A DNA stretch of 64,000 nucleotides from Mariniphaga sp. (GTDB lineage: Bacteria > Bacteroidota > Bacteroidia > Bacteroidales > Prolixibacteraceae), in contig JAGXGA010000011.1 of NCBI GenBank assembly GCA_024636975.1, forward strand, positions 1-64,000, read 5' to 3'. The notes below the pieces were generated by a model. The model made no database searches, was not told the origin of the DNA, and saw only the letters and a program-made list of their open reading frames with translations. Of this stretch, positions 41,928 to 52,428 are shown piece after piece; position 1 is the stretch's first letter; each line of letters starts with the position of its first letter. Position numbers and translations under genes: made by a program.

Positions 41928-43973
41928 AAATCGCTGAACTATCTTATTTTGTTTGTACTTGTGTACGGGTGCACAAAAAATGACAAGGCATTGGAAAATC
42001 CCTTTTTACAAAATATCAATGTTCCTGTTGATTATGCCGGCGTAACTGCAGGTGATATCGAAGAGTATGCTGACTATACGCTTGAAAGGACAGTATCGGA
42101 TCTGAAGGAAATCAAACAAATCGAAGACTCATCCTTTGAAAACCTGTTTGGTGCCTTCGATGAAATTGAAAACAAAATGTTCAAAGCGAGCAGCAACTGC
42201 TTTATGTTGTACTGGGTATCACCCGATTCACTTTCACGGGTAAATGGCCTTGCCGGCTATCAGATGCTGGATTCGCTATCATCAACGTTTTACTCCGATA
42301 AAGAGTTGTTTGATTTGATGGTACGTTACAAATCGTCCAGCCACTATTCTCAACTGGCTGATTCTAAAAAACAACTGGTCGATGATTTGATTGCCAGGTT
42401 TGAACAATCGGGGGTTAACCTGCCAGAAGAAAAATTGCTTCAGTTTACAAAACTAAAGAACGATATCAACCAGCTCAGTTCGGAATACTCGAATAATATG
42501 AATGCATCAGCTGAAGTTTTGATTCTTGATGAGGAAGGTATTGCCGGGCTACCTGAAAACTTTAAGAACACATACAGGGTAGGGGACAACCACTATGAAG
42601 TGCCGGTAATCAATGCCACGGCAGCTCCCATATTTAACAATGCCACAGAGGAAGAAACCAGGAAAACATTTTATTACAAATACAGAAACAGGGCTTCTGA
42701 TAAAAACCTTTCAATCCTTGACAGCCTTGTGCACAAACGCTATAAGATGGCCCGGCTGTCGGGTTATGATTCCTATGCAGCATTTAACCTGTTTCATAAA
42801 ATGGCAAACAATCCCGAAAATGTATGGGTTTTTATTAATGACTTAGTTGACAAATCCAGAGCAAAAGCAAAGGCTGACATTGAAATCTTAAATGCTGTAA
42901 AAAGAAAGGAAACCGGAAACAACGCTGCTTCAATAAATCCGTGGGATATCGATTTCTACACCAACCAGGTATTAAAGACACAGTACCAGGTCGACCATGA
43001 AAAAATAAGACAGTACTTGCCAATGGATTCCTGTCTTGATGGAATATATTCTATTTATGGAGAATTGCTGGGTCTAGATTTCAGAAAGGTTGCTGAACCG
43101 TCGGTATGGCATAAAGATGTTCAGCTGATTGAAGTATTTGAAGAAAACAAATTGAAAGGCAGGATTTATCTGGACCTGTTTCCCCGGGCAAACAAGGAAT
43201 CGTGGTTTTATGGAGTGGCACTATGTAACGGGAAAGCTACTGCAAACGGCTATGAAGTTCCTGTTAATATGCTTTTGGGGAATTTTACGCCACCCACGGA
43301 AACATTGCCGTCGTTGCTAAGCTTTGATGAGCTGGGAACCCTTTTTCATGAATTCGGACATATTGTTGATGGAATTTCCTATCATGGGGAGTATACCTTA
43401 CAGGCCGATACCAAACCTGATTTTGTAGAATCCATGTCCCAGATCTTTGAAAACTGGCTATGGGATTATGAAATGCTCAGCTCATTTGCCCGGCATTATG
43501 AAACGGGAGAGGTGTTGCCCAGGGAAATTTTTGACAATATGCTGAAGGCAAAAAATGTATCTTCTGGTTTAGATGCCATTTCCTCTCTCCGGCTTTGCAT
43601 TTATGATATGACACTGTACGACAGGTACAATCCGGAAACCGGCATCGATACCGATAAGTTGTGGCAACAGATAGATGAGGACCTGGGATTATTGCCCATG
43701 TATGTTGAAGGAACTCACCCACAGGCCAGCTGGATTCACATAAATACCCACCCGGTATACTACTATGGCTATTTATGGGCGGAGGTGTATGCGCAGGACA
43801 TGTTTACGGAATTTAAAAAGAACGGGCTTTTGGACCGGGAAACAGGATTGCGGTTTCGTGAGTTAATCCTGGCAAACGGAACCCAACGGGATATAAAAGA
43901 GGCAGTTGAAGATTTCCTGGGGCGGCCTTCCAACAATGAAGCATATATTGAGAGCCTGGGGCTCAATGAATAG
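41928..43973 (+). CDS. M3 family zinc metallopeptidase (oligopeptidase-like), lipoprotein
   Basis: ILFVLVYGCTKND lipobox; ELGTLFHEFGHIVDGISYHGEYTLQADTKPDFVESMSQIFENW. Confidence 0.9.
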   Translation, partial: KSLNYLILFVLVYGCTKNDKALENPFLQNINVPVDYAGVTAGDIEEYADYTLERTVSDLKEIKQIEDSSFENLFGAFDEIENKMFKASSNCFMLYWVSPDSLSRVNGLAGYQMLDSLSSTFYSDKELFDLMVRYKSSSHYSQLADSKKQLVDDLIARFEQSGVNLPEEKLLQFTKLKNDINQLSSEYSNNMNASAEVLILDEEGIAGLPENFKNTYRVGDNHYEVPVINATAAPIFNNATEEETRKTFYYKYRNRASDKNLSILDSLVHKRYKMARLSGYDSYAAFNLFHKMANNPENVWVFINDLVDKSRAKAKADIEILNAVKRKETGNNAASINPWDIDFYTNQVLKTQYQVDHEKIRQYLPMDSCLDGIYSIYGELLGLDFRKVAEPSVWHKDVQLIEVFEENKLKGRIYLDLFPRANKESWFYGVALCNGKATANGYEVPVNMLLGNFTPPTETLPSLLSFDELGTLFHEFGHIVDGISYHGEYTLQADTKPDFVESMSQIFENWLWDYEMLSSFARHYETGEVLPREIFDNMLKAKNVSSGLDAISSLRLCIYDMTLYDRYNPETGIDTDKLWQQIDEDLGLLPMYVEGTHPQASWIHINTHPVYYYGYLWAEVYAQDMFTEFKKNGLLDRETGLRFRELILANGTQRDIKEAVEDFLGRPSNNEAYIESLGLNE

Positions 43974-43976
43974 CTG

Positions 43977-44053
43977 AAAAAAAATCAAGTATAAGGGAAG
44001 CTGGTAATCTGAACAAGGATGGCATCCACCCTAAGCGGCATGGATGCCATCCC
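43977..44053. repeat. ~75-bp direct repeat, also at about 44290-44372
   Basis: AAAATCAAGTATAAGGGAAGCTGGTAATCTGA...GGATGGCATCCACCCTAAGCGGCATGGATGCCATCCC in both. Confidence 0.85.
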
Positions 44054-44431
44054 GGGCAGGGCACAAGATCGAAACCATACCTTCAATTAAAGGAATGCCT
44101 GGATCGGGAGACCGGGAGGCGCGATTTCCGAATCGCGCATTCTGTTTGGATTGATAGAGATTGATAGAGATTGATGGGGATGGGAAAAATTAGCCACAGA
44201 TTCACAGATTAGTTGCATGAAGGGTGGATGGCATCCCTGGTTGTTTAATGCATGAACCCGGAATCAAAATAGGGATGCCATCCTGTCCTGAAAAAAAAAA
44301 TCAAGTATAAGGGAAGCTGGTTATCTGATCTGAAGGATAGCATCCACCCTTAGCGGGCATGGATGCCATCCCTGGAATCAAAATAGGGATGCCATCATTA
44401 ATAATAATGGCAACATTATGATCATATAATT

Positions 44432-44827
44432 TTAAGTAATACAATTTAAAAGCTGTTTTAGTTTTTTGATCAATAAATCCTGATTAATGGGTTTTAAAAT
44501 GTAATCATTGAACCCTGCTTCCAGAATTTTGTGCTGTTCTTCTATAAGCATTAATGATGCAGTCTGCGCTATCATAGGAATATCAACATTAAATTCCCTG
44601 ATTTTGCAGGCTGTCTCTATACCGTTCATTCCGGGCATTCTGATATCCATAAGAATGAGGCTGATATCGGGATTTTCCAAAAGGGCCTGAATCGTATCTT
44701 CACCATTCCAGGTGTGTATAATTTCGGCTCCGGATTCTTTAAGAATATATTCCAGGAGGTAGAAACTATTTTCGTCATCTTCAGCAACCAGTATTTTTTG
44801 GCCTGCTAAATAGTTATCTGTTTTCAT
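44432..44827 (-). CDS. single-domain response regulator
   Basis: ILVAEDDENSFYLLEYIL; ISLILMDIRMPGMNGIE; DYILKPI. Confidence 0.9.
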   Translation of the reverse strand: MKTDNYLAGQKILVAEDDENSFYLLEYILKESGAEIIHTWNGEDTIQALLENPDISLILMDIRMPGMNGIETACKIREFNVDIPMIAQTASLMLIEEQHKILEAGFNDYILKPINQDLLIKKLKQLLNCIT

Positions 44828-45644
44828 ATGTCCGTTCCTTTATAATAATACTGTAAAGGTATATGCAAAATAAAAACCAAAAAGGTAATTTATTTATATA
44901 CAGACAATTACAGGCGTAATGAAAAGTGTTGCAGGGAGAAAGGGAGCCGGCAGTCACTTCAGACACTTTTTTATATATGTTCATTTAAATACAAGTTTCT
45001 GATTACCTTACGGTTACTCTGGTGGATCAAAAGAGGTTCTCAGGCTTTATTTTGAGTGATAAATAGAAATGCATTTTGTTTTTTACCAATAATAAAGAAC
45101 CTTTTCTGCAAAAGCATCAGCGATCTAACGAATTAATTAAAAACGATTTAAGCCTTTAACAAACTTTCAATTATTGAAAATTTCCACATAAATTGTGGTT
45201 AGTTGTAGAAAACGGTATCAATGAGAATCGTTTTTGGAAGCTGCACCCGTTTTCTAAATAGTATAGATTTTTTTTTCGCCACAGATTGCACAAATTTGCA
45301 CAGATTCTTTTCGTGAAATCCGTGTAATTAGTGGATAACTATCGGGTGGTGTGGTTTCCTGCCCGGCTGCTACCGTTCGGACAGGACTGCCCGGCTGATT
45401 CCGTTCGGACGGGTGAATCACGCATTCTGATAGCAGGGCAGAGAGATTGATTGAGATTGATAGAGATTGGTGGAGATTGAAAGAGATTGGAAAATCAAGG
45501 CCTTCAAATAAAGCAATTCCTGGATCGGGAGACCGGGTGGCACGAATTCCTTTCGCGCATTCTGTATTTCTGTTGTTTTACCATTCAGTTTTTCAATCCC
45601 GTGGGAAGGTAAAAGAGAAAGATTGTTGCAGTCCTTTCTTTTAA

Positions 45645-45778
45645 TTGTCTGAACCTTGATTCACAGGATTACCTTGATTATCTTCTAATCATGGTCATCA
45701 GGTTAATCAAGAGAATCATGGTACAGACTTTCCTGGTCATCATGTTATTCAGGAAAATCGTGGTTCAGACATTTTCGT
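45645..45778. repeat. GTCTGAACC.TGATTCACAGGATTACC... dispersed repeat cluster
   Basis: Related clusters at about 30024-30060, 47068-47240, 63007-63110. Confidence 0.8.
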
Positions 45779-45861
45779 TTCGGGTAACTTGTTTTCCGAA
45801 TGGCATCCCGGACCAGACCAATCAACTTTTTCTATATTTGCCCTTTAGTTAAATTTAAAAT

Positions 45862-46332
45862 ATGGATAATGATGTTCTACATTTTAGTACTCTGGACGAT
45901 GGCTATGATTATTTCATAAACGACAGATGGAGAAAGAAATATCATTTCAGAATTTTTACGTTTCCTGTCCCATCGGGTATACTTTCAGAAGCTGTTGAGG
46001 TTATAGATGAATCATCAAAAAGAGTTCCCAGGAGATTTTCAGTTTTATCAGACTTTCATGCCAATACAGAACAGGCAGAATTACAGCTTAAAACTAAAAT
46101 AAAAAAAAGCATTAATCAGAGGCATTTAAAACGGGGGAAGCCGGAAATTTCAGAAGAAGATGTTATAAGGGGAACGATAGGTTATACCGGCTATGCCGAT
46201 ACAGCATTCGATTTGCAGTTTGAAATTGATGGCAGGAGAATCACGGTGGAACAATTTGTTAAAATGCTGGATGTTTACCAGGGGTTTAATTTCAAGCTAA
46301 AGATTTATGATCCGACTGATGATATGGACTAA
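45862..46332 (+). CDS. hypothetical protein
   Basis: 156-aa ORF with good coding character; family not recognised. Confidence 0.6.
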   Translation: MDNDVLHFSTLDDGYDYFINDRWRKKYHFRIFTFPVPSGILSEAVEVIDESSKRVPRRFSVLSDFHANTEQAELQLKTKIKKSINQRHLKRGKPEISEEDVIRGTIGYTGYADTAFDLQFEIDGRRITVEQFVKMLDVYQGFNFKLKIYDPTDDMD

Positions 46333-46434
46333 AACAGTGGTTTAAAAAAATTGAAGAAAAACATAACCAGTAAGCATAAATGGACTTCTTTTGAAGATCC
46401 AACAGAGGATAATGATTAAAATAATTGATTGTAA

Positions 46435-46860
46435 TTGATGCAAAAGATTTATGTAGATTTTATAGATGGCACAAAATATTTAGTTCCGGTAAATGCGGAA
46501 GAAATAGGGCCTGAAATGTATCTGATACTGGATGACGAAGAATATAAAAATAAAGATTCAAGTGAGCTGTTCGAGTTTTATCCCGGCGATATTGTAGAAG
46601 CAGAAGATACAGATGACCTGGATTTGGAATATCAGCATGTGGCTGTTTCATTAATTTCAGCTGGTGAAAATTCACTTGAAAGAAGATATTTAAGATTTAA
46701 ATTTTACAGTACCCAAAGATTAATGACTGTTAGTAAAGAAACAGCAGAAGAATATAAAGAAGTTATTGAACGTATTGTTGATGAAAAGAGAAAAGGTTTG
46801 TTCTTCTATAAAGGCATCACCGAAACTGTAGAATTCCTTTATGGCTTTGTGAAAAAATGA
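46435..46860 (+). CDS. hypothetical protein
   Basis: 141-aa acidic ORF; family not recognised. Confidence 0.6.
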   Translation: MMQKIYVDFIDGTKYLVPVNAEEIGPEMYLILDDEEYKNKDSSELFEFYPGDIVEAEDTDDLDLEYQHVAVSLISAGENSLERRYLRFKFYSTQRLMTVSKETAEEYKEVIERIVDEKRKGLFFYKGITETVEFLYGFVKK

Positions 46861-47362
46861 CCTTTGTAATTATGCTGATTCGGGTGTTAAAGAGGGGAGG
46901 GGTTATCTATTGATGAAAGGAATTAGCACAACTTTTTCTGACAGCGATGAAAGACAGCATCGGATGACATTCCTTCAAACAAAGAAATGCCTGGATCGGG
47001 ATACCGGGTGGTACGAATTTCTGTCACGCAAACTGATACCAGGGAAGAGGGGATATTTTCTTAATTGTCTGAACCTTGATTCATAGGACTATCTTGATTA
47101 CCCTGATTCCTTAAAATCATGGACATCATGTTAATCAAGCGAATCATGGTTCAGACTTTTATGGACATCATGTGAATCAGGAAAATCAGGGTTCAGACTT
47201 TCCTTTAATCCTGTCCATCAGGTTAATCAGGAAAATCGTGTTGTCCCGCAGGGCATCGGGATTAACAACTTCCGGTTAGTGTGTTATATTACCCATGCTC
47301 ATTTCATGCAATTAAAATTCTTTTCTTCAAATATACCGGGCATAACAAATGAGGCAGTGGGC

Positions 47363-47779
47363 TTAACTTAAATTCTCATGAAGGCATAAAATATTTCCTT
47401 CAGGATCTTTGAACCAGGCAGCTTTTTCCGATCCAATTGTGCAGATATGATTAATGGTTTTAATGTCAGGGAGATCATAATCCTCGAAGGCAATACCTTT
47501 TTCCTGAAGCTGTTCAACTACTTTGTCAATGTCTTTAATTTGGAATGTTAGCGCAGTATGCTCAGCTTTTGTCCCTTCATCTTTTTGAAGTAGGCTAATA
47601 CGGGTTCCCTGTCCTCCCTCAAAAGTTTGATTACCTTCGGCGGTGACCTTTCCTGGTTTTAATCCCAGCGTTTCTTTATAAAACCGATATGCACGTTCCC
47701 GGTCCTTAACCGGAAGGATAACTGTGATCCCTGCTTTTGCCAGTGTTTCCATTTGCTGTTCCTTCTTAAATGTTTTCAT
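47363..47779 (-). CDS. VOC/glyoxalase family protein
   Basis: AGITVILPVKDRERAYRFYKETLGLKPG; AWFKDPEGNILCLHE. Confidence 0.85.
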   Translation of the reverse strand: MKTFKKEQQMETLAKAGITVILPVKDRERAYRFYKETLGLKPGKVTAEGNQTFEGGQGTRISLLQKDEGTKAEHTALTFQIKDIDKVVEQLQEKGIAFEDYDLPDIKTINHICTIGSEKAAWFKDPEGNILCLHENLS

Positions 47780-47966
47780 TACTGTGTGATACGAACTGAC
47801 AAAAGGTTTGGTTTCATAAAAACATTTTAGTTTGACGAAAGCTTGATTGAACAATTGGATAATGGAGCTTGAACTGAAATGACCTTGGAAATCGCCCGCA
47901 ACCGGCAACTTTTCATATCGCAAAACGTTGACATTCATTGAAGTCATAATTGTTGATCAAATAATA

Positions 47967-49250
47967 ATGAAAAAGCTTAATCTGTACGTATTCTCACTTT
48001 TCTTTCTTTTGTTGTTTTCTTTCACAGATCAATCCAGGCAAAATGAAAGTAGTAAAAGTGACTATGGCTCTAAGACCAGAGAATTAATAAACCTTGTTGA
48101 TGCAAATCCAGAAATTAAATCATTGCTATTAGCTTCAATCGAACAGGCCAGGAAAATCAATCCGGATAAGCAAACAAACCCGGCTCAAACATTAGAGGAG
48201 TATTACGAATTTGTTGCATTGACTGAAAATGCAATGCCTTGGCAATTCTTAGAAGTTGATTATGCAAATTCCTTGTATGAAAGAATCGACCAAAGTTTGT
48301 GCTACTTCTTTTTTATAAATGACCAACCGCTTGATGCTCTGGAGGGAAAGGGATACTTTAATAATTCCTTACAATACCATGAGCCTTACAAATCGTGGTT
48401 AACCAGCTTTAATAAGTCCTATGGTGAATATATGGATTCAGAAGCCTCCTGGAACGAGGATTATTATCAAATCGCCTTGTCGGATGGGATTTTTGGTCTG
48501 CAAAATGGTTGGTACGAAGACCCTTCCAACTGGAATACCTTTAATCAATTCTTTGCGAGGCATTTAACGTCTCCTGCCGAAAGACCCATTGCAGAGCCGT
48601 GTGATAATAGCGTAGTGGTATCCCCGGCAGATGCCCAGCCTCAGGGCGTATGGGCCATTGATAGCAATTCTGTGATTATCGAGAAAGAGGGGATTGCGAT
48701 TAAATCAGCAACTTTATACGATTTAAAAAATCTTATCGGAAGGGAAAGCGAATACGTTGAATCATTTGCGAATGGTACCTTCACCCATTCATTTTTGGAT
48801 GTTGGTGATTACCATCGGTATCATTTTCCGCTAAGTGGAGTAGTAAAAGAAATGCGCATCATTCCCGGTGAAAGCGTTTCAGGCGGCTACACCACCTGGG
48901 ATCCGAAAAATAAGCGATACCAATTTGATGCTTCCTCGGTGGCCTGGCAAGCCATTGAGACGCGAGGGTGTGTGATTTTAGAAACGGAAGAATATGGCTT
49001 AGTTGCGTTGCTCCCTGTAGGTATGTGGCCAGTTTCTTCTGTAAACTTTGAAGACAATTTGCAAGTTGGTGATCAAGTTTCAAAAGGCGATATGCTGGGC
49101 TACTTTCTTTTTGGAGGGTCGGATTTCATCATGATATTTCAAGATAAGGCACAATTCACGTTAAACGCTCCCAGGAATTTAGAAAGTGACTCATATCAAC
49201 ACCTATTGATGGGTGAACGACTCGGATATTTTGGTAAAGGTAACCAATAA
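47967..49250 (+). CDS. phosphatidylserine decarboxylase-related protein with signal peptide
   Basis: TFNQFFARHLTSPAERPIAEPCDNSVVVSPADA; VGDYHRYHFPLSGVVKEMRIIPG; C-terminal FLFGGSDFIMIFQ. Confidence 0.82.
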   Translation: MKKLNLYVFSLFFLLLFSFTDQSRQNESSKSDYGSKTRELINLVDANPEIKSLLLASIEQARKINPDKQTNPAQTLEEYYEFVALTENAMPWQFLEVDYANSLYERIDQSLCYFFFINDQPLDALEGKGYFNNSLQYHEPYKSWLTSFNKSYGEYMDSEASWNEDYYQIALSDGIFGLQNGWYEDPSNWNTFNQFFARHLTSPAERPIAEPCDNSVVVSPADAQPQGVWAIDSNSVIIEKEGIAIKSATLYDLKNLIGRESEYVESFANGTFTHSFLDVGDYHRYHFPLSGVVKEMRIIPGESVSGGYTTWDPKNKRYQFDASSVAWQAIETRGCVILETEEYGLVALLPVGMWPVSSVNFEDNLQVGDQVSKGDMLGYFLFGGSDFIMIFQDKAQFTLNAPRNLESDSYQHLLMGERLGYFGKGNQ

Positions 49251-49995
49251 CAAATGCCAAGGCGGCGGCTAACGACCCAATCTCCCCTAAATACTGAAGG
49301 TGATTTTTACAGACTCAAATTTGTTCTCCCTGACTCTTCAGTATTATCTGACACTGTGATACTTTCTGATTTTAATGGATTTGAAAATTATCTGAATTAT
49401 AACTTAAACCTTGAAAAGAAAATTGAAATAGGATTTACTGACATTAACCTACTTAATAGTATGGAACTTAAAGAGATAAAGTTTGATAATCAGCAAGTAT
49501 ACGAGCCTATACTTTATTTACAGCCTTATCAGGTAAATGAATTTCATACGATTTACTACAATTCGACCATGCCAATCGAGGATGTAAAAAAGGTTGAGAG
49601 TACTGTTAAGAGGTTAAGTTCGTATTTTCCGATAAACCAGCAGGTTGACATTGTATTTTTGGATACAGAACCAGATTATACGATTAAATTCTTTGTGGTT
49701 AAAGATTTGTGGCAAAATGCCGGAGTAACAGAAAGACTTAAAAGCACAGTTGATTATATAAAAAGTAGCGGAGTTAACAAAAAAATTAATTTAGTATTAA
49801 TAGATAATCAGACTTTTAAAGAGATACAAATATAAGCCACGTTCAACACAACACGCGGTATAAAAAATTGCCGGCATTCAGCAATAATGATTGCTTCCTT
49901 ATTGGCAGTGATGTTAGAATAAAAGTTCCTCAAAATAAATTCTTGCTGAAAAGTAATTTATTATTTACCTTTGAATGTGATTTAGAAGTATACAA

Positions 49996-50184
49996 ATGAA
50001 ATGTTCTGAACTATATCGACTTTTGAAGAAAGATGGCTGGTTTCCAATTTCACAAAAAGGGTCACATGTTAAATTGAAACATGATCATAAAGATGGTATA
50101 ATAATTTTTCCAAATCATGGAAGCCAGGAAGTCGGAAAAGGGCTTGAGAAAAAAATACTGAAGGATGCAGGAATAATATTGTAA
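49996..50184 (+). CDS. hicA: HicA-family toxin
   Basis: MKCSELYRLLKKDGWFPISQKGSHVKLKHDHKDGIIIFPNHGSQEVGKGLEKKILKDAGI. Confidence 0.92.
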   Translation: MKCSELYRLLKKDGWFPISQKGSHVKLKHDHKDGIIIFPNHGSQEVGKGLEKKILKDAGIIL

Positions 50185-50194
50185 AACAGGAATT

Positions 50195-50590
50195 ATGAAA
50201 AAATATAAGAAAAAAGTAAAAATAATTGTAGAGAAAACAAAGACAGGATTTTCGGCTTATTCTGAAGAATATCCAATATTCACGACGGGAAGGACTATTC
50301 CTGAATTATTAAATAATGCACTCGAAGCTACTCAATTAAATTTTGAAAAGGATTTTGAAATTACACATGAAAATTTGAAATTTGAAATTGACTTTGCACA
50401 ATTTTTTCAATACTACAAAGTGCTGAATTCAAAATTTCTTGCAGAAAAAATTGGAATGAATCCAACTTTACTGTCTCAATATGTGCAAGGACATAAAAAA
50501 CCATCTGAAAGCCAAACTGAAAAGATATTAAGTGGAATTCATCAAATTGGACAAGAATTATCTGAAATGAATTTAATATATAGAAGTTAA
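50195..50590 (+). CDS. hicB: HicB-family antitoxin with C-terminal HTH
   Basis: VEKTKTGFSAYSEEYPIFTTGRTIPELLNNALEA; HTH FLAEKIGMNPTLLSQYVQGHKKPSESQTEKI. Confidence 0.88.
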   Translation: MKKYKKKVKIIVEKTKTGFSAYSEEYPIFTTGRTIPELLNNALEATQLNFEKDFEITHENLKFEIDFAQFFQYYKVLNSKFLAEKIGMNPTLLSQYVQGHKKPSESQTEKILSGIHQIGQELSEMNLIYRS

Positions 50591-50668
50591 ACCACAGGCT
50601 ATAACATAGTGCAAATTTCAGGGCTGGGTCTGGTGGTATTCGATCGTCGGATTCACGATTGATTTCCC

Positions 50669-51121
50669 TTGTCCGTTGGATTACCGTTAGCAACAGCTTT
50701 TTTGATTGTTGGAGGAAGTTTGGAAAATAAGAAATTCTCCAGGTCTGCCGAAGGTTTATTAAATGGAAAAGCGTACATTTTTAATACAAAGGGGTTTTTT
50801 AAGAAATACACTGAAATTATTGATGTTGCTGATAAAATAGTTATTGGTAAAATCGAATACAACAGCTGGAAAACAAAAGCAAAAATAGTGGTTAACGGCA
50901 AAACGGTTCATTTCAGGTATGCCAATTTCCTGAACACCAAATGGCAACTTGTTGATTCTGATGGAATCATTATGACTTTCAAGGGGTCCTTAACAAGCGG
51001 CCAAGTCACTGCCAGTAAAGATGATGCTGCATTAATATTATCGGGACTGTTTGTTGTAAATTATTTCTGGCATGTACCGGTTGTCCTATTGATTGTCGTT
51101 CTTTTAATAATCGTCCGGTAA
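50669..51121 (+). CDS. hypothetical protein, possibly 5'-truncated, C-terminal TM
   Basis: ORF opens with TTG and no clear start; LLNGKAYIFNTKGFFKKYTEII..; hydrophobic C-terminus. Confidence 0.45.
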   Translation: MSVGLPLATAFLIVGGSLENKKFSRSAEGLLNGKAYIFNTKGFFKKYTEIIDVADKIVIGKIEYNSWKTKAKIVVNGKTVHFRYANFLNTKWQLVDSDGIIMTFKGSLTSGQVTASKDDAALILSGLFVVNYFWHVPVVLLIVVLLIIVR

Positions 51122-51214
51122 TGTAAACGTGTAAGTTAAAAAGGCTTTGGCTTGACTGGATCGCAACTATTTTCCTTGAAATAATTTAAATTTATGGTTT
51201 ATTAAAAATAGATT

Positions 51215-51886
51215 ATGGATGAGGATTGGCTGATTTATTTTGATTACAGTTTCAGATCGTGTCCGGATGCAGAAAGGCATTTGGATCCTGGTTATTTCAT
51301 AAAGGACATCAGCATGAATATTTTTAAGGAAGCAGATTTGGAGGATGATGCTTCAGAAGAACTGCTGATAGGAAAAGCCGGATTTAAAGTAATATATGCT
51401 GATCAGGCAATCAATGCAGGAGTTTATCTTTCTGATGTGTTTGATTGCTATGAATACAGCTTTCGCCACGGACAGGAAATCATTGATTTTTCTGCTGGAG
51501 AGATCAAAGGTGACATTCAGGAATTCTTTGATTATGGAGTAATCAGCAGCAACATTTGTATTATCCAGGAAATTGCCATACTCCCGGAATACAGGGGGCA
51601 TAAAATAGCAGTAAAAGCTGTGCGGGATATAATTTTTAATTACAGCCAGGTATGCAATTTATTTGTTATCCAGCCTTTCCCAATGCAATTTGAGAAAGGT
51701 ATTGCAGAAGGGGACGAGTGGGTGAATCGTCTCAATCTTGATAAATTTACAAGTCCTAAAGAAACGGCTTTTCAGAAGCTGAGGGATTATTATTTGAAGT
51801 ACATGGGATTTCAACAGATTCCAGGCTATAAGAATTTGTTATTTTACTGCAGTTCGTTTAAGAATGAAAGGTTAGATGGTGATTAA
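51215..51886 (+). CDS. hypothetical protein, GNAT-like in part
   Basis: CIIQEIAILPEYRGHKIAVKAVRDIIF resembles a GNAT acetyl-CoA-binding motif; overall family uncertain. Confidence 0.55.
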   Translation: MDEDWLIYFDYSFRSCPDAERHLDPGYFIKDISMNIFKEADLEDDASEELLIGKAGFKVIYADQAINAGVYLSDVFDCYEYSFRHGQEIIDFSAGEIKGDIQEFFDYGVISSNICIIQEIAILPEYRGHKIAVKAVRDIIFNYSQVCNLFVIQPFPMQFEKGIAEGDEWVNRLNLDKFTSPKETAFQKLRDYYLKYMGFQQIPGYKNLLFYCSSFKNERLDGD

Positions 51887-52428
51887 AATTTTTACGTCGG
51901 GAAACGAGTTGACACGGTTTAGTCCCTCTGCTCCTTGCCCTCTGCCCTTTGCCCTTTGCCCTTCTTCACTTTCGCTCATAAAAGTTTTCCACAAATTCCT
52001 CCCTCCTATTGTTTTGCAATGAAATGATTTATAGATTTATTCCGTCAAACTTTTAATCCTTTATTATTGCCATACATACCGAAAACCGTACATACAAAAG
52101 TTTCCCAATAACAATTTTTTACATAAAAAGGAAATCCGTACAGCCGGCAGGTGATTTTAACAGGTACAGCAGATGGAGCAACAGCTTCCCGGATGTAACA
52201 GAGTTTTTAGTGCAATGATTTGACAGGGTAAAACCGGGTGCTGGGTGTGACTGAGATGGCGGAGCTATGAAAGGGCTTAAATTTATTGCAATAAAAAAGG
52301 AGAATATATAACATGAGAGTTGTACATATCCAACGGCCATTTGTTTAGTGAGATCAATAAATACGAATTGATAAATTAGTTAGGGGCAAGGCTAAAAAAA
52401 CCGATACAACAACCAAAAACAACTTATA

